A stretch of 64,000 nt of DNA from Sulfomarinibacter sp963741385 (GTDB taxonomy: Bacteria; Acidobacteriota; Thermoanaerobaculia; Thermoanaerobaculales; Sulfomarinibacteraceae), in the NCBI GenBank assembly GCA_963741385.1, contig CAVUHO010000008.1:248001-312000 (forward strand), given 5' to 3'. The translations under genes and the position numbers were made by a program. The notes under the pieces are model-generated. The model made no database searches and was not told the DNA's origin. It saw only the letters and a list, made by a program, of their open reading frames with translations. The number at the start of each line of letters is the position of its first letter. Within the stretch, counting starts at the first letter, position 1. Positions 1 through 9,228 of this stretch are shown here, one piece after another.

Positions 1-594
1 AGCGATGTTCACGTACAGGCGCTGGCGGCAGGGGTGCCGATGCAGCGCGCCGATACCGAGGCCGGTATCGAGGAGGCGAGGGCGCGGATGGCGGCGGCCA
101 CGGCGTGGGGGCGCCCGATGATCGAGGCGGAGTGGGAGCACTTCCCCGACCTTGGCCCGATCCCGGGGTATGACGCATGGGGCTTTCGCATCGCGGTGCC
201 GCTGCCCCTGGGGAGCGTGGGGGCCCGCCACCGGGCTGCTGCAAAGGAGCGTACGGCAGCGGCTATGGCATCCCGTCAGGCGGCGGGTCGTGAGACGTTG
301 CGCCGCGCCGAGACCGCGCTTGCGGTGGCCGAGGGTGCAGAATCACGCCTCGCGACGGTCGCCTTGGCCGTCAAGTCGCTGCCCCGCATCGAAGAGTCTC
401 TCTTCGCTCAGTTCCGGTTGGGAGTGCTCACCTATCTGGAATACGTCTACGGCACGGTGCGGCACGACGAGTTGTTGCTGACGGCGATCGACGCTCACGT
501 CGATCTCCTTTCGGCTCGTTTGCAGTTGAGTTATCTGCTGGATGACCCGTCGATCTTCCCGACCGCGGCGTATTCGACGGAGGAGGAATCATGA
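1..594 (+). CDS. TolC/CusC-family outer membrane efflux protein (5' end missing)
   Basis: The reading frame is open from base 1, so only the C-terminal part of the protein (about 197 residues) is present. The sequence is Ala/Arg/Glu-rich and amphipathic, with long predicted helices (ETLRRAETALAVAEGAESRL and the following segment) typical of the periplasmic coiled coil of outer-membrane efflux proteins, and ends in a short acidic tail. Its stop codon overlaps the start of the adaptor gene (ATGA), and an RND adaptor and a CusA/CzcA permease follow. It is therefore inferred to be the outer-membrane channel of a tripartite metal pump. Family assignment rests mainly on gene context and helix pattern. 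Confidence 0.72.
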   Translation, partial: SDVHVQALAAGVPMQRADTEAGIEEARARMAAATAWGRPMIEAEWEHFPDLGPIPGYDAWGFRIAVPLPLGSVGARHRAAAKERTAAAMASRQAAGRETLRRAETALAVAEGAESRLATVALAVKSLPRIEESLFAQFRLGVLTYLEYVYGTVRHDELLLTAIDAHVDLLSARLQLSYLLDDPSIFPTAAYSTEEES

Positions 595-1703
595 TCCGCT
601 TTCTGGGAACCTGCATGCTGGTGGTGGCCGCATCCTCGGCCGGTGCCTCCGACGTCGTCCAACTGTCTGCCGAACAACGAACCCGGGCGGGGATCGAAGT
701 GGCGGCCGTGACCCATGAAGATTTCGGCAGCCGTTTGCGAGCGGTCGGGATGGTCGTGAGGTCTCCGGGCTCGACCCTGGTGCTCAAGACGATCGCCGGC
801 GGCCGGGTGGAGACTCTCGAGGTGGCACCGGGTGAACGGGTCGAGCCCGGCCAGACCGTGGTGACTCTCCACTCCCACGAAATGCTGACGATGCAGACCG
901 AGTTGTTGCTGACGTTTGACCAGGTCAGGTTGGCCGAACGGCGTCTCGAGGCCGCCCGTGAGTTGCTGGCAATCGAGGGCATCAGCCGGATCGAGCTCGA
1001 GCGTCGGGAGCAGGAGCTGCTGTCGGCGAAGCTCCGCTACGGCACTCTTCGCGAGGAGCTTCTCGACCACGGGTTGCCCGAAGCCAGCCTCGAACGGGTG
1101 CTCGAAGACCAGAGCCTCGACCCCCACCTCCCGGTGACGTCGCCGATCGACGGTGTCGTGCTCGAGGTGTCAGTGCAGGAGCAGGAGTGGGTGCAGCCGT
1201 ACGCGCCGTTGATGGTGGTTGGCGATCCGGCCAGGGTCGAGCTCGAGCTGCAGCTGGTTCCAGAGCAGGCCGCAATGGTGACCGTCGGCGATTCGGTGGA
1301 GTTCGCGCCGGTCGGCAGGGCCGGAGAAACGCGCCGTGCGACGGTCATCACCCGGGTGCCGCAGATCGACCCGGCGACGCGGACCGTCCGCATCCGGGCC
1401 CGTATCGACGATGGGGCACCGTCCTGTTTCCCGGGCGCCTTTGTCGAGGCGACGGTGAGCCACGGCGCGGTGCGAAGGTCGCTGGCGGTCCCGAAATCCG
1501 CAGTGATCAGTCTTGGCGGTGGTGACGTGGTGTTCGTAGTCTCGGGTGCCGACGAGTTCACCGTTCGGCCTGTCGAATTGATTCAAGGCGACGGCGGCAG
1601 ATACGAGGTGGTTGAGGGTCTGGCCGCCGGGGAAGAGATCGCGGTGGCGGGAGTCTTCCTCTTGAAGTCCGCCCTGGTGAATTCCGAGGGCGGGGAGAGC
1701 TGA
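591..1703 (+). CDS. RND periplasmic adaptor (CusB/CzcB-like membrane fusion protein)
   Basis: 370 residues with an N-terminal export signal (hydrophobic stretch ending SSAGASD). The order is that of HlyD/CusB adaptors: a lipoyl-like half motif near residues 60-95 (GGRVETLEVAPGERVEPGQTV), a helical hairpin around 100-165, the second lipoyl half (SPIDGVVLEVSVQEQEWVQ), then beta-barrel and membrane-proximal domains. It would link the inner-membrane pump to the outer-membrane channel in the periplasm. The start overlaps the upstream stop by 4 bp and the permease starts 1 bp after its stop, indicating one operon. No extra metal-binding N-terminal domain is evident. Confidence 0.9.
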   Translation: MIRFLGTCMLVVAASSAGASDVVQLSAEQRTRAGIEVAAVTHEDFGSRLRAVGMVVRSPGSTLVLKTIAGGRVETLEVAPGERVEPGQTVVTLHSHEMLTMQTELLLTFDQVRLAERRLEAARELLAIEGISRIELERREQELLSAKLRYGTLREELLDHGLPEASLERVLEDQSLDPHLPVTSPIDGVVLEVSVQEQEWVQPYAPLMVVGDPARVELELQLVPEQAAMVTVGDSVEFAPVGRAGETRRATVITRVPQIDPATRTVRIRARIDDGAPSCFPGAFVEATVSHGAVRRSLAVPKSAVISLGGGDVVFVVSGADEFTVRPVELIQGDGGRYEVVEGLAAGEEIAVAGVFLLKSALVNSEGGES

Positions 1704-1704
1704 A

Positions 1705-4700
1705 ATGCGCAACCTGGTCGAGCTTTCCCTGAGCCACCGTCTGGTGGTCGTGCTGTTGGCAGTCCTCTTGATCGCGGCGGGTTGGATGTCGTTCCGGACG
1801 CTGCCGATTGATGCCTTCCCTGATGTGACCAACATTCAGGTCACGGTGATCTCACAGGCCGCCACCCTTTCACCTCTCGAGATCGAGCAGCTCGTCACCT
1901 ACCCCATCGAGCAGGCGTGTACCGGCCTTCCGCATTCGACCGAGGTGCGCTCTCTTTCGAAATTCGGTCTCTCGATGGTCACCGTGGTGTTCGAGGACGG
2001 AACCGATATCTACTTCGCTCGGCAACTGGTGATGGAGCGGATCTTCTCCGTCCAGGGCGAGCTGCCCGAGGGCGCCAGCAGCGGTCTCGGGCCGATCTCC
2101 ACCGGTCTCGGCGAGGTCTACCAGTACACCCTCGAAAGCCCCGACCTCGATCTGATGGAGCTGCGGTCGCTGCAGGACTGGGTCTTGCGGCCCATCCTCC
2201 GCACCGTGCCGGGGGTTGCAGGGGTCGACAGTTTCGGCGGCAATGTTCGCCAGTTTCACGTCGTGGCGGACCCGATGGCCCTGCGCCAGTACGGACTCGC
2301 GCTCGAGGAGCTCGCAGCAGCGGTGGCGGCCAACAACGGCGTCGCCGGCGGGGCCTTTGTCGAACGCGGCGGTGAACAGTTCGTGGTCCGCGGAGACGGT
2401 TGGTTGAGGGATGGTGAGGACCTCGAGAACACCGTGGTTGCCTACCGCAACAACGTCCCGGTCCTGCTCCGCCAGGTGGCCGCGGTGGAGCTTGCGCCCG
2501 AGATCCGGCAGGGCGCCATCAGCCGCGACGGCCGCGGAGAGACCGTGGCCGGGATTGTGCTCATGCTGCGCGGCGGGTCGGGCCGTGACGTCGTGGCGGG
2601 GGTCAAGGAGAAGCTCGAACTGGCCCGGCAGTCGCTGCCTCCCGACGTGGAGATCGTGCCCTTCTACGACCGCAACGAGCTGGTGACGACGGCCCTCGGC
2701 ACCGTTCGCGGCGCGCTCCTTCAGGGCGCCATCCTCGTGCTGTTGGTGCTGCTCTTCTTCATGGGCCACCTGAGGTCGGCGGTTCTGGTGGCGTTGCAGC
2801 TGCCGATGGCGGCCCTCGCCACATTCCTCGTCATGAGTCTCTTCGGGATGTCACTCAATCTCATGACGTTGTCCGGTCTCGCCATCGCCATCGGCATGCT
2901 CGGCGACGGCGCCATCGTATTGGTTGAAAACGCGGTCCGGTTGTTGGCCCGTCCGGAAGGCGGCGAACAGCCGCGGTGCGGTCTGATGTGCCAGGCGGCC
3001 ACCGAGGTCGCTCGGCCCGTGACCTTCGGGGTCCTGGTGATCATCGTGGTGTTCATCCCGATTGCGGCACTGCAGGGGATGGAGGGCAAGATGTTCGCGC
3101 CGCTGGCCTACACCATCGGCATCGCCCTCGGGTGTTCACTGCTGCTCACCATGACTGTCATTCCGGTGCTGGCGTCGTTTATTCTCAAACCGGTGCCGGT
3201 CTTCGGTGGCGGCAGGATCCCGCACCCCGCAGACGTGGTGCGAAAAATGTACCGGCCCCACCTCCGGTGGGCGCTCGCCCACCCGTGGGTCGTGCTCGGA
3301 ACCGCCGCCGGACTGCTGGTGGTCGCGGCGGCGCTCGTGCCCACGCTCGGAACCGAGTTTTTACCGACCATGGATGAGGGCTCGATTGTCGTCCAACCGT
3401 TTCAGATTCCATCGGTGTCACTCGAGCAGTCGCTGCAGACGGTGGCTCTGATCGAGGCCACCATCATGGAACTGCCCGAGGTTCGCCACGTCGTGAGCCG
3501 CACGGGCCGCTCCGACATCTCCACCGATCCTATGGGGGTCGGCGAGAGCGACACCTACGTCCTGTTGGCGCCGCGCTCGGAGTGGACGACCGCCAGCACC
3601 AAGGAAGGTCTGGTCGCCGCGATCCGGGAGCGGCTCGCCACCATTCCCGGCGTCGAGTTCGGCTATACCCAACCCATTCAGATGCGGGTCGATGAGTTGT
3701 TGTCGGGCGTGAAATCCCAGATTGCGGTCAAGATCTTCGGCGACGACCTCCACGAATTGGCGCGGGTCGGCGAGGAGGCGGCCGCGATCATGGCCGGCAT
3801 TCGCGGGGCCGCGGACATCAAGGTCGAGGCTGTCGAGGGTCTGGGCTACCTGCAGATCGATATGGACCGGCGGCGGATGGCGCGGATGGGGATCAGCGTC
3901 GCCCAGGTGAGGGAGTTGATCGAAACCGCGATCGGCGGCCGCGTCGTGACCACGATGCCGGAGGGAGACCGCCGGACCGACGTCGTCGTGCGGCTGCCGC
4001 GGTCCTTTACCGCCGAGGTCGAGAACCTGCGAGAGCTGCCTCTGTCGAGTCCGTCCGGCCAGCGCGTGATCCTGGGCGAGGTGGTCGATATCGGGGTCGT
4101 CGAGGGGCCGGCGCAGATCTCGCGCGAGGACGGCAAGAGGCGGGTCGTGGTCGAACTCAACGTGGTGGATCGCGATATCGGCGGCTTTGTCGAAGAGGCA
4201 CAGCAGCAATTGCAGGAGAGGCTGGTGCTCCCCACCGGCTATTTCGTCACCTGGGGCGGTCAGTTTGAACAACAGCAACGGGCGATGGCGCGTTTGCGCA
4301 TGATGGTGCCGGTGGTCCTGGTGTTGATCTTCATCCTACTCTACCTCAACTTCCGGGCCACCCGACCAGTCTTCCTGATTCTCGTCAACATCCCCCTGGC
4401 GCTCGTCGGTGGGGTCTTCGGGCTCAAGATTTTCGGTCTGTATCTGTCGGTCTCGGCGTCGGTCGGATTCATCGCGCTCTTCGGCATCGCGGTCCTCAAC
4501 GGGTTGGTGATGGTGGAGTTCTTCCGCAATCTCGAGGCGGAAGGCATGCCGCGGCTCGAGGCGGTGCTCGAGGGTGCCGAGCTTCGGTTACGACCGGTTT
4601 TGATGACGGCGGCGACCACAGCCCTCGGGTTGGTCCCGATGGTGTGGGCGAGCGGCGTCGGTTCCGAGGTTCAAAGGCCTTTAGCGGTGGTTGTGGTCTG

Positions 4701-4794
4701 CGGGGTCGTGACCTCGACCCTGCTGACCCTCATGGTGTTGCCGGTCCTTCATGAAAAATTCGGCGGTGAGAGTGTTCGCAAGAACAGCCCTTAG
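1705..4794 (+). CDS. Heavy-metal efflux RND permease, CusA/CzcA family
   Basis: 1029 residues, the usual length for the HME-RND family. The N-terminal helix is followed by the family signature FRTLPIDAFPDVTNIQVTV. The TM4 proton-relay segment reads GMLGDGAIVLVEN, with one Asp followed by Gly as in HME pumps rather than the Asp-Asp pair of drug pumps. Two periplasmic loops and the C-terminal TM bundle are complete. It would use proton motive force to export monovalent (Cu/Ag) or divalent (Co/Zn/Cd) cations. Which metal cannot be decided from the residues I can align by eye. It is the last gene of the cus/czc-like operon. Confidence 0.93.
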   Translation: MRNLVELSLSHRLVVVLLAVLLIAAGWMSFRTLPIDAFPDVTNIQVTVISQAATLSPLEIEQLVTYPIEQACTGLPHSTEVRSLSKFGLSMVTVVFEDGTDIYFARQLVMERIFSVQGELPEGASSGLGPISTGLGEVYQYTLESPDLDLMELRSLQDWVLRPILRTVPGVAGVDSFGGNVRQFHVVADPMALRQYGLALEELAAAVAANNGVAGGAFVERGGEQFVVRGDGWLRDGEDLENTVVAYRNNVPVLLRQVAAVELAPEIRQGAISRDGRGETVAGIVLMLRGGSGRDVVAGVKEKLELARQSLPPDVEIVPFYDRNELVTTALGTVRGALLQGAILVLLVLLFFMGHLRSAVLVALQLPMAALATFLVMSLFGMSLNLMTLSGLAIAIGMLGDGAIVLVENAVRLLARPEGGEQPRCGLMCQAATEVARPVTFGVLVIIVVFIPIAALQGMEGKMFAPLAYTIGIALGCSLLLTMTVIPVLASFILKPVPVFGGGRIPHPADVVRKMYRPHLRWALAHPWVVLGTAAGLLVVAAALVPTLGTEFLPTMDEGSIVVQPFQIPSVSLEQSLQTVALIEATIMELPEVRHVVSRTGRSDISTDPMGVGESDTYVLLAPRSEWTTASTKEGLVAAIRERLATIPGVEFGYTQPIQMRVDELLSGVKSQIAVKIFGDDLHELARVGEEAAAIMAGIRGAADIKVEAVEGLGYLQIDMDRRRMARMGISVAQVRELIETAIGGRVVTTMPEGDRRTDVVVRLPRSFTAEVENLRELPLSSPSGQRVILGEVVDIGVVEGPAQISREDGKRRVVVELNVVDRDIGGFVEEAQQQLQERLVLPTGYFVTWGGQFEQQQRAMARLRMMVPVVLVLIFILLYLNFRATRPVFLILVNIPLALVGGVFGLKIFGLYLSVSASVGFIALFGIAVLNGLVMVEFFRNLEAEGMPRLEAVLEGAELRLRPVLMTAATTALGLVPMVWASGVGSEVQRPLAVVVVCGVVTSTLLTLMVLPVLHEKFGGESVRKNSP

Positions 4795-4855
4795 CTCTTA
4801 GCTGTTGGCCGCTAGCTAGCCCATAGCCCAAGCCTCAAGCCCCAGTCCCCAAGCC

Positions 4856-4885
4856 AAAAACGGCCTCGCCCCGAAGGGCGAGGCC
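4856..4885 (-). terminator. Intrinsic terminator of the DUF2202/Gly-rich operon
   Basis: A perfect 10-bp stem (GGCCTCGCCC / GGGCGAGGCC, 4862-4871 and 4876-4885) with a 4-nt loop is followed on the minus strand by GTTTTT. It lies 27 bp beyond the stop of the minus-strand gene ending at 4913 and also separates it from the convergent metal pump operon. Confidence 0.85.
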
Positions 4886-4912
4886 TGGTGGAGGGGGAGG
4901 AGGAGGATTGCG

Positions 4913-5452
4913 TTACTGGCGCCCGCCGCTGCCGGAGCCCCCGCCTCTGCGTTGAGGGCCGCTACCGCTGCCCGTGCAGCTTCCTGATCCCGATCCGCTG
5001 AGATCCCGGGCTCGTGACCGGGTGCCGGAACCGGCCCTCTGGCCGTTGCCCCCGGCGCCGTTTCCGCCGTTCATGGCTGCAGTCTTGTTGGCCTTTTTTG
5101 CCGCCCTCTTGGCCGCCTTTTGCTCCGCCTTCGAATTCGCCGAGGCCGCGGCCTCGCCCTTCGTAGTTGTGGATCCGGCGCCCATTTGGCTCGGGGACCC
5201 GTTACCGGAGCCGTCTCCAGGTTTGACGCCCTGGTTGCCAGTGCCGTCGCCGGGACCGAGTTGCCGAGCTGAGCCGGTCTGGTTTTGGTCTCCCTGGGCC
5301 TGACCGGTACCGTCGCCCGTCTGGGCTTGGCTCTGGGTCTGCTTCTTGGCCGGGTCAGGGGTGGTTTCCTGGGCTTGGGCTATACCGGCGGTGGCCAGGA
5401 GCAGGGCACCGCCGCCGATGGCCGTGGTGATGGTTCTTGCAATCGAATTCAT
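4913..5452 (-). CDS. Exported Gly/Ser/Gln-rich low-complexity protein
   Basis: 179 residues from the ATG preceded by CAGGAG; an in-frame ATG 11 codons earlier lacks a good ribosome site. A clear signal peptide (hydrophobic core ending GIAQAQ) is followed by a Gln/Thr/Asp/Gly-rich region, an Ala/Lys helix (QKAAKRAAKKANKTAA) and a Gly/Ser/Arg tail with a single Cys. No known fold is recognised. It starts 33 bp after the DUF2202 gene and shares its terminator, so the two are probably co-transcribed. It sits next to a metal pump operon, so a periplasmic metal-related role is possible but unproven. Confidence 0.7.
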   Translation of the reverse strand: MNSIARTITTAIGGGALLLATAGIAQAQETTPDPAKKQTQSQAQTGDGTGQAQGDQNQTGSARQLGPGDGTGNQGVKPGDGSGNGSPSQMGAGSTTTKGEAAASANSKAEQKAAKRAAKKANKTAAMNGGNGAGGNGQRAGSGTRSRARDLSGSGSGSCTGSGSGPQRRGGGSGSGGRQ

Positions 5453-5485
5453 GATGTTCTCCTGTTGTATGTAACGACAGTTCAA

Positions 5486-6382
5486 TCAGTTACCGCCGCC
5501 GCCGTTGCCGCCATTGCCGCCGTTGCCGCCGCCGTTCTGACCTCCACCATTGGGCCCGGTGCCGTCACAGTCGCCGGTGCCATCACAGTCGCCGGTGCCG
5601 GTGCCGGTGCCGTTACCGCCGCCTCCCTGGCCGGGTCCGCGCCGCACGCCGAAACTTCCTCCGCCGGCGCCGCAAGCAGGCACCGGTTCGCCGTCGGCGT
5701 CGTAGAACATCTGGCGTTCCATGTCGGCGGCAAGAACGGCGTCGAAGGTCACCTGGTCGAGATACTGAGGCGTGTAAGTTTCGCCCTGTGCCGCGAGCGC
5801 ACGCACGAAGGCGCGCAGGTGGTTGCGCGAGCCCTTGGCCAGGTTGTAGGCTACGATCTCGACCTGGTCGTTGTCCGTGAACTCGATGAGTTCGAGGAGA
5901 TCGGCAAGATCCATGTCCTCGATGATTGCGCCCACCGTCAGAGCGGCGACCAGGGAATCTGCGCCGTCGGCGGTGAGTGTGTCGTAGAGACCGTCGAGCT
6001 CAGGGTTTAAAAAGGCGCCAACAGTGTCGTCGGTGACCGGGTCGATCAGGCCCTGCGCCTCGATGATCCAGAACACCAGGTCCATGTGCTGCTGCTCGGC
6101 CCGGGCGATGTTTGAAAAGATGGGCAACTGCCACCTTTCGGCGAGCGTGAGATAGACGTCACGGGCCAGCTTTTCTTCTTCACGCAGGTACAGTACTTCT
6201 GCTTCCTCGGCGGCCGAGAGCGGCACCGGTTCGATCTCGTCGAACAGCGCCCCGAAGCCGCCGGCGCAGTTCGCGCCCACCTGAGCGGATGCGCGCAGTT
6301 GGGCCTCGACTGTCGGAGCGGCGAGAGCAACCACCGCCACAACGGCGACGGCCAGGATCAAACGAGAGTCAAAAACCTTCAT
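5486..6382 (-). CDS. Secreted DUF2202 ferritin-like protein with Gly-rich tail
   Basis: 298 residues from the ATG with a strong AAGGAGG site; the longer in-frame extension is discounted. A signal peptide (ending APTVEAQ) is followed by a four-helix ferritin-like domain of the DUF2202 type (about 45-200) with acidic and His residues in LREEEKLARDVYLTL and NIARAEQQHMD, the usual carboxylate/His metal ligands. The last 60 residues are a Gly/Asn tail containing GTGDCDGTGDCDGTG, which carries paired Cys-Asp units. DUF2202 is a family of unknown function; metal binding is inferred from the fold. First gene of a two-gene unit with the Gly/Ser-rich protein. Confidence 0.85.
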   Translation of the reverse strand: MKVFDSRLILAVAVVAVVALAAPTVEAQLRASAQVGANCAGGFGALFDEIEPVPLSAAEEAEVLYLREEEKLARDVYLTLAERWQLPIFSNIARAEQQHMDLVFWIIEAQGLIDPVTDDTVGAFLNPELDGLYDTLTADGADSLVAALTVGAIIEDMDLADLLELIEFTDNDQVEIVAYNLAKGSRNHLRAFVRALAAQGETYTPQYLDQVTFDAVLAADMERQMFYDADGEPVPACGAGGGSFGVRRGPGQGGGGNGTGTGTGDCDGTGDCDGTGPNGGGQNGGGNGGNGGNGGGGN

Positions 6383-6633
6383 GGGAACCTCCTTGTGTGG
6401 GCGTTGTGCCCGGTCCGACCTGCCATAAAGCAACCGACGTGCCAACCTACGGACGATGAAACCCCATCCATTGAAATCATTTGCGAGTCCCCACGACCCG
6501 GGTTCCGGGGCAATCGGACACAGGAGGGCTTGAGGCGTGGCGGCGCCCGAATTTCATCGAGATTCCTGCTCGCGTGATTTCGAGGTTCGCAAAAGGGTGA
6601 TGTCATGCCGTCCCGAATCGCCACCGTCTCTCA

Positions 6634-6673
6634 ACGACCCTGAAGGTGGGCCTTGGCCCACCTTCAGGGTCGT
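6634..6673. repeat. Perfect 19-bp palindrome (GTGGGCC-type hairpin)
   Basis: Arms 6634-6652 and 6655-6673 are exact reverse complements separated by TT; the core is AAGGTGGGCC/GGCCCACCTT. The same core recurs at 20319-20354. It lies in the roughly 600-bp non-coding gap between the DUF2202 gene and mtrB. No coding sequence is seen in this gap (6383-6980). Confidence 0.8.
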
Positions 6674-6735
6674 CCTGGTCAAATTTGCGGGTTTGGTGTC
6701 AATTCATCTCGGGATTGTGCAGCTGTGAAAACGTC

Positions 6736-6828
6736 ACAACCACAAAGGCACAAAGACACGAAGAAAAACACAAAGATAATCACCTTGGTGGAATCCTTCG
6801 TGGCTTCGTGTCTTTGTGGTTGCGGTTC
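6736..6828. repeat. Imperfect inverted repeat built from CACAAAG/CACGAAG units
   Basis: The left arm (about 6736-6763) carries AACCACAAAGGCACAAAG followed by ACACGAAG. The right arm (about 6799-6826) reads CTTCGTGTCTTTGTGGTT, its inverse complement. The interior is about 35 bp. A second relative built on CGCAAAG units occurs at 16917-17192. Intergenic; no ORF. Confidence 0.7.
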
Positions 6829-6906
6829 ATACGAATCCGCAGTCCGACATTGACACAGAGTGCTTCTGCAAGCCCGTCAAGCCCCAAGCCTCAAGCCTCA
6901 AGCCTT

Positions 6907-6962
6907 TTTGTCCGTGCCGCTGGCACGGACAAACAAAAAAGCCCCGCCGGAAGGCGGGGCTT
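6907..6962 (-). terminator. Tandem hairpins ending the decaheme/MtrB transcript
   Basis: Directly beyond the mtrB stop on the minus strand lies a perfect 10-bp stem (AAGCCCCGCC / GGCGGGGCTT, 6939-6948 and 6953-6962) with a GGAA loop (TTCC on the transcribed strand) followed by TTTTTT. A second perfect 12-bp hairpin (6907-6918 / 6922-6933) follows. The first is a textbook intrinsic terminator; the second may act on either strand. Confidence 0.85.
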
Positions 6963-6980
6963 GACGTGAGATTGGAAAGG

Positions 6981-9218
6981 CTAGAAGGCCCAGCCCACGG
7001 ATGCGGCAGCGTACTGATACGTGCCCGAGGTGTCGTAGAGGTAGGGTGCGTCATCCTGGTAGTCAACGTAGTGATACCGCACGCGCAACCAGAAGTTGGC
7101 CCGGAACCAGAACTTCGCCCACAGATCGGCGTCGATCCGGGTGCTGTCGAGGTTCGAGTAGGTGTTGGTCTGTGAAAAGTCGAAGGACATGGGCGGATGG
7201 GTCGCCACGTAGTCGTCGGCGGGGAGACCGAACTGGGCCAGGCCTGCCTCGGCCTGCATCCAGCTGAGGTCGAGCCCCATCTCCAACTTGTCCTTTTTCG
7301 TGTACTTCGCACCGGCCATCAGAGTGTTGCTTTCGGAGGTGTAATCGAGCATGTCGCGGGAGTAGCCATCCTGGCCACCCATGATCGTGCCTGCTCAACC
7401 ATCGAATACGGGTATGCAGACCGGCGCATTGAGGTCGGAATCCATCCACGTATAGGTTGCGAACCAGTTGAAGGTCTCGGTCGGCGCCGACCACACGGTG
7501 ACGAGCGCGGTGTTGCTCTGCCGCGACCAATCGGTGAGATCGCCGTCGCTGTTGTCGCCGTCGTAGTAGATGTACTTGCCGAAGACGGTGGTCTTGCCGG
7601 TCGAGTAGCCGAGGCGCAGATCAGCGCGGGCCCAGCTCGAGGCGGAAGCCGTGGTCTCGGCGATCCGCGCCTCGTGGAACTGGGTGTACTGCGGCGTTTC
7701 CGGGTTCCACGGGTTGGGGTACGCGCCCGAGACCAAAGTCGAGCAGGCGCCGTCGATCAGGCCGAAGGCATTGCTGACGTCGGCATACTTGAGGTTGGCC
7801 TCGAGCTGCCATCCGTTGGCCGGACGGGCGCGCCAGCTGACGCCGAGGAGGTTCGTGGTGGTGGAGTACTCACCGGGCAGGACAGCGTAGTTTTCGCGCT
7901 CTATGGTGTCGTAGTCCCAAGTGAAGCGGAGGGTCCCCGCCTTGCGGCCGAAGCGATAGCTGAGATCGGCCTTCGACTCGAACACGTCGCGGTTGAGCGC
8001 CGACTTCCGGGTGAAGTCAAAGGTCTGGCCGTAGATGTCCGAGTAGGTCTGACCGGCGTGCGGGCCGGCGATCGAGAGGCGCTCGATGACCGGGACGTAG
8101 ATGTCCTGGTTGTCGATCGAGTAGACGCTGCCGCGCCAGCGCAAACGCCAGCCGTTCTTCCAGCCCTTGGCCGCCGACAGAATGTAGCCCGCGTAGTCGG
8201 ACTGCAGGTTGGTGTAGTCGTTCTCGGTCTGCGACCACACGCCGTTGGCGGTGACGGTGAACCCGCCGATGTTGTTGAGGACGAGGTCCAACCGGGTCTT
8301 GTCCTTGTTGGAGTTCGGCCACATATCGGCGGGGATGACGCCTACTTCGGAGTCGTACTGGAGGCGGTTTTCGAACACCGGTGTCTGCAGCTCCGGATGG
8401 AGGGCGGTGTCGAACGAGACCCCCACCGAGTTGGTTCCGTACTTCAGGCTGCGGCTGGTGAAGGCGCCCTTCAGGTAGCCGCCCTTCCACGCCACCTTGG
8501 CGTCGAGGGTGCCGTCCGAGGTCTTTTCATTCAGCGCGTGAGATTGGCTCTTGACGTGGCAGGTGTCGCAGTGCGAGGTGGTGAAGGCCTGACGGTGGCC
8601 CTCACGCTTTTGTTCGTCAAACTGGACGCCGAGGGTGACCGCCTTGAAGCTCGGCAGCTGGAACTCGGTACGGCTGGTGAAGACCCCATAGGTGAGGTTG
8701 TATTGCTGGTCCGGGTCGAAGTCGGTGTGTTCGACGACCTTGCCGTTGGTCGAGGTCGCTTCGAGGTTCGACATCGGGTCGTGCCCGAGACGGTGAATGA
8801 ACTTCTCGTAGCTGTTGTGCGAGCGGACCATGCGTTTGATGTCGAAGTCGAGCTCGCCGGAATTGGTGTTCGAGCTCTGGAAGGCGCCCATGAAATACAG
8901 GCTGCCCCAGCCCTGGTGGGTGGAGACGGTGGCGTCTCCGGTGAGGCCGGAAGTGGTGTCGTAGAACTCGGCGGCCATGTCCGGTGAGCCGTCGACATTC
9001 GTGCCGAACATACCGACTTCGATGTTCGACTCGGTGTTTCCTTCAGCGGCCCAGTAGCCAGGAACCGTGTACGGCACGGCCCAGAAGGTGTAGATCCAGG
9101 GCCCCGGCTCGCCGGGCGCAACCGCGGGAGGCGCGCCTTCTTCCTGGGCGAAACCGACCATTGGCGCGGCAAAAAGGGCCACGATGAGTGACCAACGGAG
9201 AATTGATGTGATCTTCAT
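6981..9218 (-). pseudogene. MtrB/PioB-family outer-membrane barrel interrupted by in-frame TGA
   Basis: The upstream part (7398-9218, 607 codons) has a signal peptide ending VGFAQE and long alternating beta-strand sequence, the MtrB/PioB barrel that ensheathes a decaheme cytochrome across the outer membrane. A TGA at 7395-7397 follows ..CIPVFDG. The same frame then continues for 138 codons (AGTIMGGQDGYSRD...) and ends in VGWAF, the terminal aromatic of outer-membrane barrels. Read through, the protein would be about 746 residues, close to the family's usual size. A CxxCH motif (CDTCH, 8556-8570) lies inside the barrel region. It starts 10 bp after the decaheme gene. The TGA may be a nonsense mutation, a sequence error, or recoding. 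Confidence 0.82.
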
Positions 9219-9228
9219 ATCTGCCCCC

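Noticed and set aside
7395..7397. Confident selenocysteine call for the TGA in mtrB
   Set aside because: No clear SECIS hairpin could be drawn directly after it and no sel gene is in the window; nonsense or error is equally likely.
7197..8987. 596-codon plus-strand ORF
   Set aside because: It is antisense to the MtrB gene, with Val/Arg/Gly-rich low-information sequence and no start signal or homology; a shadow of G+C-rich coding.
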